Below, in pieces: positions 9,384 to 17,572 of a stretch of DNA of 51,874 bases. The position numbers and the translations under genes are program-made. How positions within the stretch are numbered: the stretch's first letter is position 1; each line of letters starts with the position of its first letter. Source of the stretch: Salinicola salarius (lineage in GTDB: Bacteria > Pseudomonadota > Gammaproteobacteria > Pseudomonadales > Halomonadaceae); contig NZ_PZJT01000003.1 in NCBI RefSeq assembly GCF_003206135.1, positions 382,158 to 434,031 of the forward strand, in the 5' to 3' direction. The notes under the pieces were generated by a model, which was not told where the DNA came from, did not search any database, and saw only the letters and a list, made by a program, of their open reading frames with translations.

Positions 9384-11516
9384 TCAGAGGCCGACCTGGC
9401 CGCCGTCTCCCTTCCAGATCGCTACCGTCGCCGCGCGGGGGCGAACCTGACCGTTCGTGGCTCGGGTGGCGTCCTGGCTCAGGGCATCACCATCCGCCGG
9501 CCAGTTGCCCGGGTGCTGGATATTGATGAACAGCGCGGTGCGGTCCGGCGTAGCGAAGATACCGGTCACCTCGCAGCCATTCGGGCCGACGGCGAAGCGT
9601 TTGAGATGGCTCTGGTTGCCGGCATCGATGACCGAGCCGGCACCACTGGCGTCCTGGCCGAGCGCGCCCGGCACCACCGCCAGCAACTGGTCGTTGGTGT
9701 ATTCGGCCACGGCATTGTCGCTATTGTCCGTCTGGAACCAGAGAATGCCCTGCCCTTCGCCACGCTCGTCGTACCATAGGCCGTCGGGGCTCGCGAACTG
9801 GTTGTCCTCGGTCAGGCCGGAGCGATTGTCGCCCGCGCCGGCATCGCTGCCGAACACGAAGATTTCCCAGGCAAAGCGATTGTCCGGCTGCTCTCGCCAG
9901 CGAATGATGTGACCGCTCTCGTTGTTGGCGCGCGGGTTGGCGACATTGGCGGGCGCCGTGGCATAGCCCACGCCGCCGGCATCGATCGCCGTGCCGTCGT
10001 TGGTGAAACTGGCTTCGGTATCCGCCGCCGTGCGTTTCGAGTTGTTGGTCAAGGTGAAGTAGACCTCGCCGGAGACGGGATCCACGCTGGACCATTCCGG
10101 CCGATCCATCGGCGTCGCGCCCATCAGGTCGGCCGCATCGCAGGTGTGGATGATGATGCCGGCGGTATCGTCGGCATCCAGGCCCAGCGCCGCGGCCAGC
10201 GTCTGGCCGGATGGCGTTTTTGCGTCCGGCGTCAGCGGCAGCCACTCGCCTCGTCCGTCTTCATCGAAGCGCGCCGCGTAGAGCGTGCCTTCGTCGAAAT
10301 ATTTGCTGCCGATGGCCAGACGATTCGCTTCGTTGCCCGGCCGAGGGGCATCGGCGGGATCCCACTTGGCGGCGCTGACGAACTTGTAGATATATTCGTT
10401 GCGCGAGTCGTGACCGGTGTAGAACGTCAGCGGCTCGCCGGCGCGGACCGGCCCGGGCCAGCATCCCTCGTGGCGGAAACGCCCCAGCGCCGTGCGCTTG
10501 ACGGCCATGGCCTGGGTATACGGATCGATCTCGACCACGTAGCCGAAGGTTCGCGCCTCGTTGCGATAGTCCTCGCTCGCCTCGCCCGCCCCGGGCGTGA
10601 CGTCGAAGCGCGAGAATTCGTCGTCCTGTTCGCCATCGCCGGCCGCCGTTTCCCATCCGTAGCGCCCGCGATCTGTCGGCAATCCCAGGCGAGCATCGTC
10701 GCTGAAACGCTCGCCGGTATTGACGAAGACTTCCGGCCAGTTTTCCTCGCAAGTCAGGTAGGTTCCCCACGGCGTGTAGCCGTTGGCGCAGTTGTTGTTG
10801 GTGCCGCGCGTTCGAGTACCGTCGGTCGAGTAGCGCGTCCTGACGTAGTCGCTGCCTGCGACCGGCCCGGCCAGCATGACCGGCGTGGCGGTCGTGATTC
10901 GGCGGTTGTAGGGAGAGTCGACCACATGCGTCCAGCCACCGTCGTCCTGGCGGCGGATCTCGACGATAGTGACGCCGTGAGCGTTGATTTCGGTACGAAC
11001 CTCGTCGGCCGGCCGCACGCCGTCCGGCCGGGTCGGGCCGCCCTGGGGCGCCCACAGGGCATCCTGGTCGATGTACTCGTTGTTGAGCGCGAGCAGAAAA
11101 CGGCGCGAGCCGCTTTCCGAGTCCAGGGGGAAGGCATGCATGCCGTCATGATGCATGCCCACGCTGTTCGCCTGCTGCTCGGGGGTCATGGCGAGATCCT
11201 TCTGCCAGGCACCGGCCAGGGCATTGAGCGGCGTTCCCCACGGAATCAGCACCTGTGCCCGATATCCGGCTGGCACCACGACCGCATCGGTGTGCGAGCC
11301 CTTGATCGATTCGAAGGCCAGCGCCAGCGGCGTCTTGTCCTGGGCCCAGGCGCCGTTGCTGCCGCCGAGTCCGAACCCTCCCATCATGGAAAGCGCGGCC
11401 AGCCCCAGGCCACCCTGGAGAATCTGGCGACGCGAGAGGTGGCGCTCGACAACCTCACCGAAAGGCAGGTTCTGGCTGTTGTTGTGAATTCGATGATCTT
11501 CGACATCCCGGCTCAT
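9384..11516 (-). CDS. phoX: PhoX-family alkaline phosphatase (DUF839), Tat-exported
   Basis: A 710-residue PhoX-type phosphatase expected to hydrolyse phosphomonoesters outside the cytoplasm with calcium and iron cofactors (family knowledge). Seen: a twin-arginine signal, S28-R29-R30-Q31-I32-L33, followed by a glycine- and alanine-rich hydrophobic segment and a likely cleavage site after A-W-A at residue 58. The mature part contains the family segments NCANGYTPWGTYLTCEEN, GRFRHEGCWPGP and RPEWSSVDPVSGEVYFTLTNN. The window also encodes the Tat translocase that would export it. No convincing Pho box is visible upstream; a 9-bp inverted repeat lies just before the start. Confidence 0.93.
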   Translation of the reverse strand: MSRDVEDHRIHNNSQNLPFGEVVERHLSRRQILQGGLGLAALSMMGGFGLGGSNGAWAQDKTPLALAFESIKGSHTDAVVVPAGYRAQVLIPWGTPLNALAGAWQKDLAMTPEQQANSVGMHHDGMHAFPLDSESGSRRFLLALNNEYIDQDALWAPQGGPTRPDGVRPADEVRTEINAHGVTIVEIRRQDDGGWTHVVDSPYNRRITTATPVMLAGPVAGSDYVRTRYSTDGTRTRGTNNNCANGYTPWGTYLTCEENWPEVFVNTGERFSDDARLGLPTDRGRYGWETAAGDGEQDDEFSRFDVTPGAGEASEDYRNEARTFGYVVEIDPYTQAMAVKRTALGRFRHEGCWPGPVRAGEPLTFYTGHDSRNEYIYKFVSAAKWDPADAPRPGNEANRLAIGSKYFDEGTLYAARFDEDGRGEWLPLTPDAKTPSGQTLAAALGLDADDTAGIIIHTCDAADLMGATPMDRPEWSSVDPVSGEVYFTLTNNSKRTAADTEASFTNDGTAIDAGGVGYATAPANVANPRANNESGHIIRWREQPDNRFAWEIFVFGSDAGAGDNRSGLTEDNQFASPDGLWYDERGEGQGILWFQTDNSDNAVAEYTNDQLLAVVPGALGQDASGAGSVIDAGNQSHLKRFAVGPNGCEVTGIFATPDRTALFINIQHPGNWPADGDALSQDATRATNGQVRPRAATVAIWKGDGGQVGL

Positions 11517-11530
11517 GTTTGTCTCCCTGG

Positions 11531-11558
11531 CTCGTCACGGATTGATCGTCGTGACGAG
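11531..11558 (-). promoter_or_regulatory. 9-bp inverted repeat in front of phoX
   Basis: CTCGTCACG (11531-11539) and CGTGACGAG (11550-11558) form a perfect inverted repeat with a 10-base spacer, 15 bases upstream of the phoX start. It could be an operator or a 5'-UTR hairpin close to the ribosome site. It does not resemble a Pho box (7-bp direct repeats). Confidence 0.5.
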
Positions 11559-11615
11559 GCTAAGCCGGGAATATGACGAGATGATGTCCACCCCGGCGAC
11601 CGCCGGGGGCACGGT

Positions 11616-12692
11616 TCAGGCCTGACCAAGCCGCTCCGCCGCACGCAGCAACAGCTGTTCGGTGGTCTCCCAGCCCAGGCAGGCGTCGGTGATCGACACG
11701 CCATAGCGCAGCGCCGCGGGATTGAGCGCCTGCTTGCCTTCGAACAGGTGGCTTTCGAGCATCACGCCGATCAGGCTGCGATCGCCGGCCATGCGTTGTT
11801 CCAGCACATCATAGAGGACTTCCGTCTGACGCCGGTGGTCCTTGTTCGAATTGGCGTGGCTGCAGTCGACCATGATCCTCGCCGCGAGCCCGGCCTGCGT
11901 CATCGCCCGGCGGCTGGCAGCCACGCTCTCGGCATCATGATTGGGCCCGTTGCGGCCACCGCGAAGCACCAGATGCGTGGCGGCATTGCCCGGCGTTTCG
12001 ATCATCGCCGGGCCGCCGTCGGCGGTCACACCGAAGTGGCGATGCGAATGGGCCGCCGATTGCATGGCAGCGATAGCGACATCGACATTGCCCTGGGTTC
12101 CGTTCTTGAATCCGACCGCCGCCGCCAGCCCGCTGGCGAGTTCACGGTGAATCTGGGATTCGGTGGTCCGCGCGCCGATCGCCACCCAGCTCAGCAGATC
12201 ATCGAAGTAGGCGCCGGCCATCGGCTGCAGCAGCTCCGTCGCGACCGGCAGGCCCAGTTCGGCGATATCGCGCATCAGCCGTCTCGCCATGGCCAGGCCC
12301 GCGGCCATGTCGTCGCTGCCGTCGAGGTGGGGATCGTAGGCCAGCCCTTTCCAGCCGACGGTGGTACGCGGTTTCTCGACGTAGACGCGCATCACCAGCA
12401 AAAGCCGGTCCTCCACCGCTTCATTGAGTGCCGCCAGACGCTCGGCATACTCCAGCGCCGCGGCAGGGTCGTGCACTGAACAGGGGCCGGTCACGACCAG
12501 CAGGCGATCGTCCTCGCCTTCGAGGATGGCCCGTATGGCCTCGCGGCTCGCAGCGATCCGGGCCTCGAGCGCCGCGCTCACCGGCAGCTGCCGACGCAGC
12601 TCCTGCGCCGTCGGCAATGGCAGCGCTCTGATGGAAGACGATGATTTCGGCGTGGATAGGGCCGGTTTCAATTCGGATGTGGCAGCGTCCAT
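11616..12692 (-). CDS. 3-deoxy-7-phosphoheptulonate (DAHP) synthase, class I AroFGH type
   Basis: A 358-residue class I-alpha DAHP synthase that condenses phosphoenolpyruvate and erythrose 4-phosphate, the first step of aromatic amino-acid synthesis. Seen: LLVVTGPCSVHDP, RVYVEKPRTTVGWKGL, ATELLQP, GARTTESQ, FKNGTQG and the metal-binding DCSHANSNK. The start at 12692 (ATG) gives the expected length, with GGAATGAG upstream; the open frame continues to 12905 but runs through the terminator hairpin, so that part is not coding. The isozyme (Phe-, Tyr- or Trp-sensitive) cannot be assigned by eye. A terminator hairpin and an aromatic-rich leader ORF lie upstream, suggesting attenuation. Confidence 0.96.
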   Translation of the reverse strand: MDAATSELKPALSTPKSSSSIRALPLPTAQELRRQLPVSAALEARIAASREAIRAILEGEDDRLLVVTGPCSVHDPAAALEYAERLAALNEAVEDRLLLVMRVYVEKPRTTVGWKGLAYDPHLDGSDDMAAGLAMARRLMRDIAELGLPVATELLQPMAGAYFDDLLSWVAIGARTTESQIHRELASGLAAAVGFKNGTQGNVDVAIAAMQSAAHSHRHFGVTADGGPAMIETPGNAATHLVLRGGRNGPNHDAESVAASRRAMTQAGLAARIMVDCSHANSNKDHRRQTEVLYDVLEQRMAGDRSLIGVMLESHLFEGKQALNPAALRYGVSITDACLGWETTEQLLLRAAERLGQA

Positions 12693-12732
12693 AACGATCT
12701 CATTCCAGGTGATGTTCAAGAATCGAGACCCG

Positions 12733-12775
12733 AAAACGCGAGAACCCCCGGGTGGGCCTGCCATCCGGGGGTTCT
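12733..12775 (-). terminator. Candidate attenuator terminator before the DAHP synthase gene
   Basis: A perfect 11-bp inverted repeat (12741-12751 with 12765-12775) with a 13-base loop. Read on the - strand it is followed within five bases by TTTT (12736-12733). It lies 49 bases before the DAHP synthase start and 51 bases after the stop of the aromatic-rich leader ORF. There is no upstream gene on this strand for it to terminate except the leader, so an attenuator role is the simplest reading. Confidence 0.75.
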
Positions 12776-12825
12776 TGATGCGAGGAGGAGGCAGCCCGGT
12801 TCCGGGCGTGCCTCGCGGGTTCAGG

Positions 12826-12951
12826 TCACGTTGACCAACCGGCGGGCACGCCAGTCCTAAACCAATAGCCATAACCGAAGAACGCAAACGCCATCGCACC
12901 GCCAACGGCGTTGGCGGTGTCGATGAAGCGTGAATCGTGGCGTTCGGTCAT
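12826..12951 (-). CDS. Putative aromatic leader peptide for DAHP synthase attenuation
   Basis: A 41-residue ORF upstream of, and on the same strand as, the DAHP synthase gene. Residues 22-31 read FAFFGYGYWF: eight of ten are aromatic and all three aromatic amino acids occur. Further aromatics are F9 and W39. A GAGAAAG ribosome-site candidate precedes the ATG at 12951; an internal ATG at residue 20 would give a 22-residue version. Just after the aromatic codons, 12845-12852 is perfectly complementary to 12805-12812 (8 bp), so a ribosome stalled on these codons would cover one arm of that helix. Alternative reading: a small single-span membrane protein, since residues 15-31 are hydrophobic. Confidence 0.65.
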   Translation of the reverse strand: MTERHDSRFIDTANAVGGAMAFAFFGYGYWFRTGVPAGWST

Positions 12952-13022
12952 GATCTTTCTCACAGACGTTCGTTCGCAAACATCGTTCGTCACGAAGACG
13001 TGATGTCGCAAATTGTCTCTCT

Positions 13023-13050
13023 ATCCTAACGCCCCGGCGCGTTTTGACAA
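13023..13050 (-). promoter_or_regulatory. Candidate sigma70 promoter for the leader and DAHP synthase
   Basis: Reading the - strand, TTGTCA (13050-13045, 5 of 6 matches) is followed after 16 bases by TAGGAT (13028-13023, 4 of 6). It would start transcription near 13015, about 65 nt before the leader ATG. Confidence 0.6.
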
Positions 13051-13145
13051 GTCTTTTGAGGCAAACGCTGGCCGCCGAGCTTTACTTGTTCTCGCCCGTT
13101 GACGAGACTGGGAAATCAGAAAAAGAAAGGATTCCAAGGACTTTC

Positions 13146-13700
13146 ATGGCCTACCCACCTCATGACGTGCTGATCGACAATCTTCACGCCAGCGCCCGTG
13201 GCGATGGTCTCGCTTTCGAGAAGCTCTACCGCGCGACCAGTCCGCATCTATACGCCCAGCTATTGCGTATCGTTCGGCAGGAAGCGGCCGCGCAGGACTG
13301 CCTGCAACTGGTCTACCTGCGGGTATGGCAGGTGGCCGGACAGTACGATGCTTCCCGCGCCCGCCCGATGACCTGGCTTTCGACCCTCACTCGCAACATC
13401 GGCATCGACTGGCTCCGGCGTCAACGCCCCCAGGAAGCCGATAGCGAAGCGATCATCGATTCACTGCCCGGCGAATCCGATGTCGAGAGCGAGAGCGACA
13501 TCAATCAGCAGGCGGAATCGCTGCAGCAGTGCCTGACCGAATTGCCGGCGCAACAGCGCCAGGTGCTCGAGCTCGCATTTTTCGAAGGATTGACCCATCA
13601 AGATCTGGCATCGCATCTCACCACGCCGTTGGGAACCGTCAAGAGCTGGGTCCGCAGAGGCCTCGAGAGGTTGAAGGCATGCATGACACGTTTGACTTGA
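13146..13700 (+). CDS. ECF-family RNA polymerase sigma factor (RskA/SigK-associated type)
   Basis: A 184-residue extracytoplasmic-function sigma factor with only regions sigma2 (about residues 20-95) and sigma4 (about 125-182). Seen: a region 2 helix with DCLQLVYLRVWQ, RPMTWLSTLTRNIGIDWLRRQR, and a region 4 helix-turn-helix around LPAQQRQVLELAFFEGLTHQDLA and GTVKSWVRRGLERLK. The frame is open from 13044, but the ATG at 13146 has AAGGA upstream and begins at the normal family position. It overlaps the next gene, an anti-sigma factor, by 22 bases. No autoregulatory promoter motif was recognised. Confidence 0.93.
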   Translation: MAYPPHDVLIDNLHASARGDGLAFEKLYRATSPHLYAQLLRIVRQEAAAQDCLQLVYLRVWQVAGQYDASRARPMTWLSTLTRNIGIDWLRRQRPQEADSEAIIDSLPGESDVESESDINQQAESLQQCLTELPAQQRQVLELAFFEGLTHQDLASHLTTPLGTVKSWVRRGLERLKACMTRLT

Positions 13701-14386
13701 GCGACCCCGAAGCGCGCGAGCTGGCCGCCGGAGAGTACGTTCTCGGTACGCTGGATCGAGACCAGCGCGCCGAGTTCGAGGCATTGCTGGCGGTCAGCAC
13801 GGATCTGCAGCGTAGCGTCGATGCCTGGCGAGAGCACCTGCAGATCTTCAACCAGCAGCTGGAACCGGTGACGCCGCCCGGCCATCTGTGGTCCGGCATT
13901 GTCGCGCGCCTGGGCCTGAGAGCGGGCCTGCTGCAGCGTCTCGGCTTCTGGCGGGCGTTCAGCGGTTTCGCGACGGCGGCGGCGCTGGTTCTGGCAGTGA
14001 TCGCGCTGACGCCACGGGAGCCGGCGATGATGCCCGGTGAATATGTCTTCGTGATCAACCACGCCAGCGGCCAGCCGGCCTGGATTATCAACGCCACCCT
14101 CGACGGCAAGATGATGGTTCAGGCGGTCAAACCCGGCCCGATGCCCGCAGGCAAGGGTGGCGAGCTGTGGATGATGGAGAACGGTACGCCGGTTTCGCTA
14201 GGCATGTTGCCGATTCAGGGCCAGGCCACCATGCAGTTGCCCGCCAAGATGCTGGGCCTGATGAAGACCGCCGATTTCGCCGTCAGCATGGAGCCGAGCT
14301 CCGGCGCGCCGGGAGGCAAGCCATCCGGCCCCGTGATCGACGAAGGCAAACTGGTACAGATTCGCAACAGCACCGTCTCGCTATAG
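13679..14386 (+). CDS. Anti-sigma factor, RskA family
   Basis: A 235-residue single-span membrane protein likely to sequester the preceding ECF sigma factor. Seen: an N-terminal cytoplasmic helical domain containing ARELAAGEYVLGTLD (residues 12-26) typical of RskA/ChrR-like anti-sigmas, one transmembrane helix at about 101-119 and a periplasmic C-terminal domain with WIINATLDGKMM, GGELWMMENGTPVSLG and PAGKGG elements of the RskA domain. The start at 13679 lies inside the sigma gene, so translation is likely coupled. The domain has no visible zinc-binding HxxxCxxC motif, unlike ChrR. Confidence 0.9.
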   Translation: MHDTFDLSDPEARELAAGEYVLGTLDRDQRAEFEALLAVSTDLQRSVDAWREHLQIFNQQLEPVTPPGHLWSGIVARLGLRAGLLQRLGFWRAFSGFATAAALVLAVIALTPREPAMMPGEYVFVINHASGQPAWIINATLDGKMMVQAVKPGPMPAGKGGELWMMENGTPVSLGMLPIQGQATMQLPAKMLGLMKTADFAVSMEPSSGAPGGKPSGPVIDEGKLVQIRNSTVSL

Positions 14387-14402
14387 ACGAATCGCGGCGC
14401 TT

Positions 14403-15095
14403 TCAGCCCAGGTGGCTGCCGCCGTCAACCGGCATTATCGTGCCGGTGACGAAGTCATTGTCGAGCAGGTAACGCAGGGTCTGGTAGATCACCCCTGGCC
14501 CCGGCACGCGCCGGTCGCGGCCGCCATCTACGTCTTCGCCCTCGGCGAGCATCACCAGACCGGGCGCGATGGCGTTGACCTGGATCGTGGGCGCGAACTG
14601 GGCGGCGAACGACCGGGTCAGGCTTTCCAGCCCGGCCTTGGTGGCGGCGTAGGCGGACTGCCCCGCCGCGCCCCGCTGTACTACGCTGTCGGTGATATGC
14701 ACGATGTCGCGCTGCGGCTCCTGGCAGGCGTCCAGCAGGCTGCGGGCATGGAGATTGATCAGATACGGCGCCTGCATGTTGACCCGGAACAGACGCTCGA
14801 AGGTTTCGCCGGCCGCCTCGGGGCCGGGGTCCGACAACCACTCCCCAGCGTTGTGAATGATGGCGCGCAGACTCGCGGTGTTATCCCGCAGCCGGGCGAT
14901 GAAGTCGAGAATACCGGCTTCGGTGGCAAAGTCCGCCGCCAGCGTCACCGCGCCACGCTCCCGTAGCGCCGACAGCGACTCCCGCTCGCGGCGATAGGTG
15001 ACGATCACCGGATGGCCGTCGTCGAGCAGCCGCTCGGCACAGTGCAGCCCAAGGCGCTGGGTGCCACCGGTGATCAGGATCGGGGATTGGCTCAC
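14403..15095 (-). CDS. folM: Dihydromonapterin reductase FolM-like short-chain dehydrogenase
   Basis: A 230-residue SDR with the nucleotide-binding TGGTQRLG loop near residue 9, the NAG motif (IIHNAGEW) near residue 85 and the active site T-D-S then Y-A-A-T-K near residues 151-155. The TGG, HNA and C-terminal VDGGSHLG features match FolM, which reduces dihydromonapterin and shows some dihydrofolate reductase activity in E. coli; the exact substrate is inferred. The start is GTG at 15095, overlapping the flavin reductase stop by four bases (GTGA). It converges on the anti-sigma gene with a 16-base gap. Confidence 0.85.
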   Translation of the reverse strand: MSQSPILITGGTQRLGLHCAERLLDDGHPVIVTYRRERESLSALRERGAVTLAADFATEAGILDFIARLRDNTASLRAIIHNAGEWLSDPGPEAAGETFERLFRVNMQAPYLINLHARSLLDACQEPQRDIVHITDSVVQRGAAGQSAYAATKAGLESLTRSFAAQFAPTIQVNAIAPGLVMLAEGEDVDGGRDRRVPGPGVIYQTLRYLLDNDFVTGTIMPVDGGSHLG

Positions 15096-15910
15096 GACTT
15101 CTTCTCCGGTGACGAGGCGATCTCGCCCGGGGTCAACGGCGCCTGATCCGGGTCGCTCTCCGGCAGTGGCAGAAACGGCACCCGCGGCGCATAGCTGAAG
15201 ACGTCCGAATGGACCTGCGATTCGACCAGCCCCAACGGGGCCAGCGTATCCACGCAGGCATAGACCATGCCGGGAGATCCGGCGAGGTAGATCTCGACGC
15301 CTTCCAACGTATCCAGCTGCGATGCCAGCACCTCATCGATACGCCCGGTGTGCCAGCGCACGCCGGGCAGCGCCTCGAGCGCGGCCTCCGGGGTTTCGAC
15401 CACAGCGTGAAAACGAACGTTCGCATACGCCTGGGCCCATTCCCGCGCCTGGGTTTCAGCATAGAGATCGCGGCGCTCGCGCACGGCCCACCAGATCGAG
15501 ATGTCCCGTTCGGGATTCTCGGTCAGGGCGGCTTCGACGATGGCCTTGAGCTGGGCAAAGCCGGTACCGGCGGCGATCAGCAGCAGCGGCTCCGAACGGC
15601 CTGCAGGTAGCGTGCACTCGCCGCTGGGCAGCCGGACCGACAGCCGATTGCGATGGGTCAGCAGCTCCCGCAGGCGCGCCGAGTGGGTGCGTTCCGGCCA
15701 ATGCTGAATGTGCAGCTCCAGACGGCCGTCGCCGGTTTCGGCGCAGGCGATCGAGAACGGCACCCAGGTCTCTTCATGCAATTCCAGTTCGAGATACTGC
15801 CCGGGCGCATGGGCAATCGCCTCGGCACGCCCTTCGAGCACGACCCGGAACACATCGGGCGTCAGATCCTCGACGGTTTCCACCTGGCAGGTCAACGTTC
15901 TGACCGTCAT
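15092..15910 (-). CDS. NAD(P)H-flavin reductase (Fre/LuxG family)
   Basis: A 272-residue ferredoxin-NADP reductase-like enzyme. Seen: an N-terminal FAD/flavin barrel with PGQYLELELHEETWVPFSIA (RxYS-like position replaced by PFSIA, as in Fre), a nucleotide-binding LLIAAGTGFAQLKAI near residue 110 and a C-terminal YLAGSPGMVYACVDTL. Fre supplies reduced flavin; next to ubiD it is notable because the UbiX-made prenyl-FMN cofactor of UbiD needs reduced FMN (context inference). It is longer than E. coli Fre (233) by a C-terminal tail rich in Asp, Pro and Ser. The start at 15910 has GAGG upstream; the frame extends further but into ubiD. Confidence 0.9.
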   Translation of the reverse strand: MTVRTLTCQVETVEDLTPDVFRVVLEGRAEAIAHAPGQYLELELHEETWVPFSIACAETGDGRLELHIQHWPERTHSARLRELLTHRNRLSVRLPSGECTLPAGRSEPLLLIAAGTGFAQLKAIVEAALTENPERDISIWWAVRERRDLYAETQAREWAQAYANVRFHAVVETPEAALEALPGVRWHTGRIDEVLASQLDTLEGVEIYLAGSPGMVYACVDTLAPLGLVESQVHSDVFSYAPRVPFLPLPESDPDQAPLTPGEIASSPEKKS

Positions 15911-15930
15911 GTTCACCTCATCGTTTGCCG

Positions 15931-17448
15931 TCATGCCGCACCGCCGTCCGAGGGTTTTCCGGTTCGCGCCTGTGGTGGCGCGATATCGATACCATAGCTT
16001 TCCCAGCGCTCGTCGACCCGCGATTTGATCGCCGGATCCATGACGATGGGTTCTCCCCACTCCCGTGTCGTCTCGCCGGGCCACTTGTTGGTCGCATCCA
16101 GCCCCATCTTCGAGCCCAGCCCCGCCGTCGGCGAGGCGAAGTCGAGATAGTCGATCGGCGTATTCTCCACCATCACCGTATCCCGGGCAGGGTCCATCCG
16201 GGTGGTGATCGCCCAGATCACGTCTTCCCAGTTGCGGGCATCGACATCGTCGTCCAGCACGATCACGAACTTGGTGTACATGAACTGGCGCAGGAAGCTC
16301 CAGACGCCCATCATGACCCGCTTGGCGTGACCGGGGTATTGCTTCTTCATGGTCACCACCGCCATGCGATAGGAGCATCCTTCCGGCGGCAGATAGAAGT
16401 CGACGATCTCGGGAAACTGCTTGCGCAGGATCGGCACGAACACTTCATTGAGCGCCAGCCCCAGCACCGCGGGCTCGTCCGGCGGGCGGCCGGTGTAGGT
16501 CGAATGGTAGATCGGATCACGCCGATGGGTGATCCGCTCGACGGTAAAGACGGGAAAGCTTTCGACTTCGTTGTAGTATCCGGTGTGATCGCCATAGGGC
16601 CCTTCGGGGGCCATGTCGTCCGGATGGATGAAACCTTCCAGCACGATCTCGCTGGAAGCCGGGACCTGCAGGTCGGCGTGGCCGCATTTGACCAGTTCGG
16701 TCCGCGAACCGCGCAGCAGGCCGGCGAAGGCGTACTCGGAGAGCGTGTCCGGCACTGGTGTCACGGCGCCCAGGATGGTCGCCGGGTCGGCCCCCAGCGC
16801 CACCGCGACGGGGAAGGGTTCGCCGGGGTGTGTCTGCTGCCATTCGCGAAAATCCAGCGCCCCGCCGCGGTGACTCAGCCAACGCATGATCAATCGATTC
16901 TTGCCAAGCTTCTGCTGACGATAGATCCCCAGGTTCTGGCGCGACTTGTGCGGCCCCTTGGTCACCACCAGCGCCCAGGTCACAAGCGGCGCCACGTCGC
17001 CCGGCCAGCAGTGCTGAATCGGCAGACGATCGAGATCGACCTCATCGCCTTCGAGCACGACCTGCTGGCACGGCGCCGAACGCAACGTCTTCGGTCCCAT
17101 GCTCATGACCTGCTTGAAGACCGGCAGCTTCTCCCAGGCATCCTTGAGCCCCTTGGGAGGATCGGGCTCCTTCAGGAAAGCCAGCAGCTTGCCCACCTCG
17201 CGCAACGCTTCGACGTTTTCCTGCCCCATGCCCATGGCCACACGCTCTGGAGTGCCGAACAGGTTCCCCAGCACCGGCATGTCGCTGCCCTTGACGTTCT
17301 CGAACAGCAGCGCAGGCCCACCGGCTCGCAGCGTGCGATCACAGATCTCGGTGATCTCCAGGTAGGGATCCACCTCCACCGTGACACGCTTCAACTCACC
17401 GCGCGCTTCCAGCGCCGCGATGAAGTCCCGCAAATCGTGATATTTCAT
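15931..17448 (-). CDS. ubiD: 4-hydroxy-3-polyprenylbenzoate decarboxylase UbiD
   Basis: A 505-residue prenyl-FMN-dependent decarboxylase for the polyprenyl-hydroxybenzoate intermediate of ubiquinone synthesis. Seen: the [14 protein letters not shown] start, [25 protein letters not shown] with the conserved glutamates of the active-site region, and the C-terminal [11 protein letters not shown] segment. The start at 17448 matches family length; the longer open frame to 17517 runs into the terminator region. It is 20 bases upstream of the flavin reductase gene in a likely ubiD-fre-folM operon. Confidence 0.97.
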   Translation of the reverse strand: MKYHDLRDFIAALEARGELKRVTVEVDPYLEITEICDRTLRAGGPALLFENVKGSDMPVLGNLFGTPERVAMGMGQENVEALREVGKLLAFLKEPDPPKGLKDAWEKLPVFKQVMSMGPKTLRSAPCQQVVLEGDEVDLDRLPIQHCWPGDVAPLVTWALVVTKGPHKSRQNLGIYRQQKLGKNRLIMRWLSHRGGALDFREWQQTHPGEPFPVAVALGADPATILGAVTPVPDTLSEYAFAGLLRGSRTELVKCGHADLQVPASSEIVLEGFIHPDDMAPEGPYGDHTGYYNEVESFPVFTVERITHRRDPIYHSTYTGRPPDEPAVLGLALNEVFVPILRKQFPEIVDFYLPPEGCSYRMAVVTMKKQYPGHAKRVMMGVWSFLRQFMYTKFVIVLDDDVDARNWEDVIWAITTRMDPARDTVMVENTPIDYLDFASPTAGLGSKMGLDATNKWPGETTREWGEPIVMDPAIKSRVDERWESYGIDIAPPQARTGKPSDGGAA

Positions 17449-17500
17449 GGCGTTGCCCGTATCCCTCCCCACTCTTTCCACTACGCCCGGCGGCCCAGAA

Positions 17501-17532
17501 CGCAAAAAGGGCAGCATAACATGCTGCCCTTT
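17501..17532 (-). terminator. Rho-independent terminator downstream of rho
   Basis: A perfect 12-bp stem (17506-17517 with 17521-17532) with a 3-base loop; on the - strand it ends in a T run of five. It lies between rho and ubiD, beyond the 116-bp palindromic repeat. The other strand also has a T-rich tail, so it could work in both directions. Confidence 0.88.
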
Positions 17533-17572
17533 ATTTTCTGCTTTGACCCAAAGATCTCACGAAGCGTTGAGA

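Noticed and set aside
9909..11576. 555-codon open frame on the + strand opposite phoX
   Set aside because: It is complementary to a clear PhoX frame; long antisense frames are common in GC-rich sequence and this one has no recognisable domain.
11517..11615. Pho box upstream of phoX
   Set aside because: TCGTCA-like words occur but not as two 7-bp direct repeats separated by 4 bases, so I do not call a PhoB site.
12693..12905. 71-codon N-terminal extension of DAHP synthase
   Set aside because: The frame reads through the terminator hairpin and out of the leader ORF region; its composition is not that of a DAHP synthase N-terminus, and the ATG at 12692 gives the normal length.
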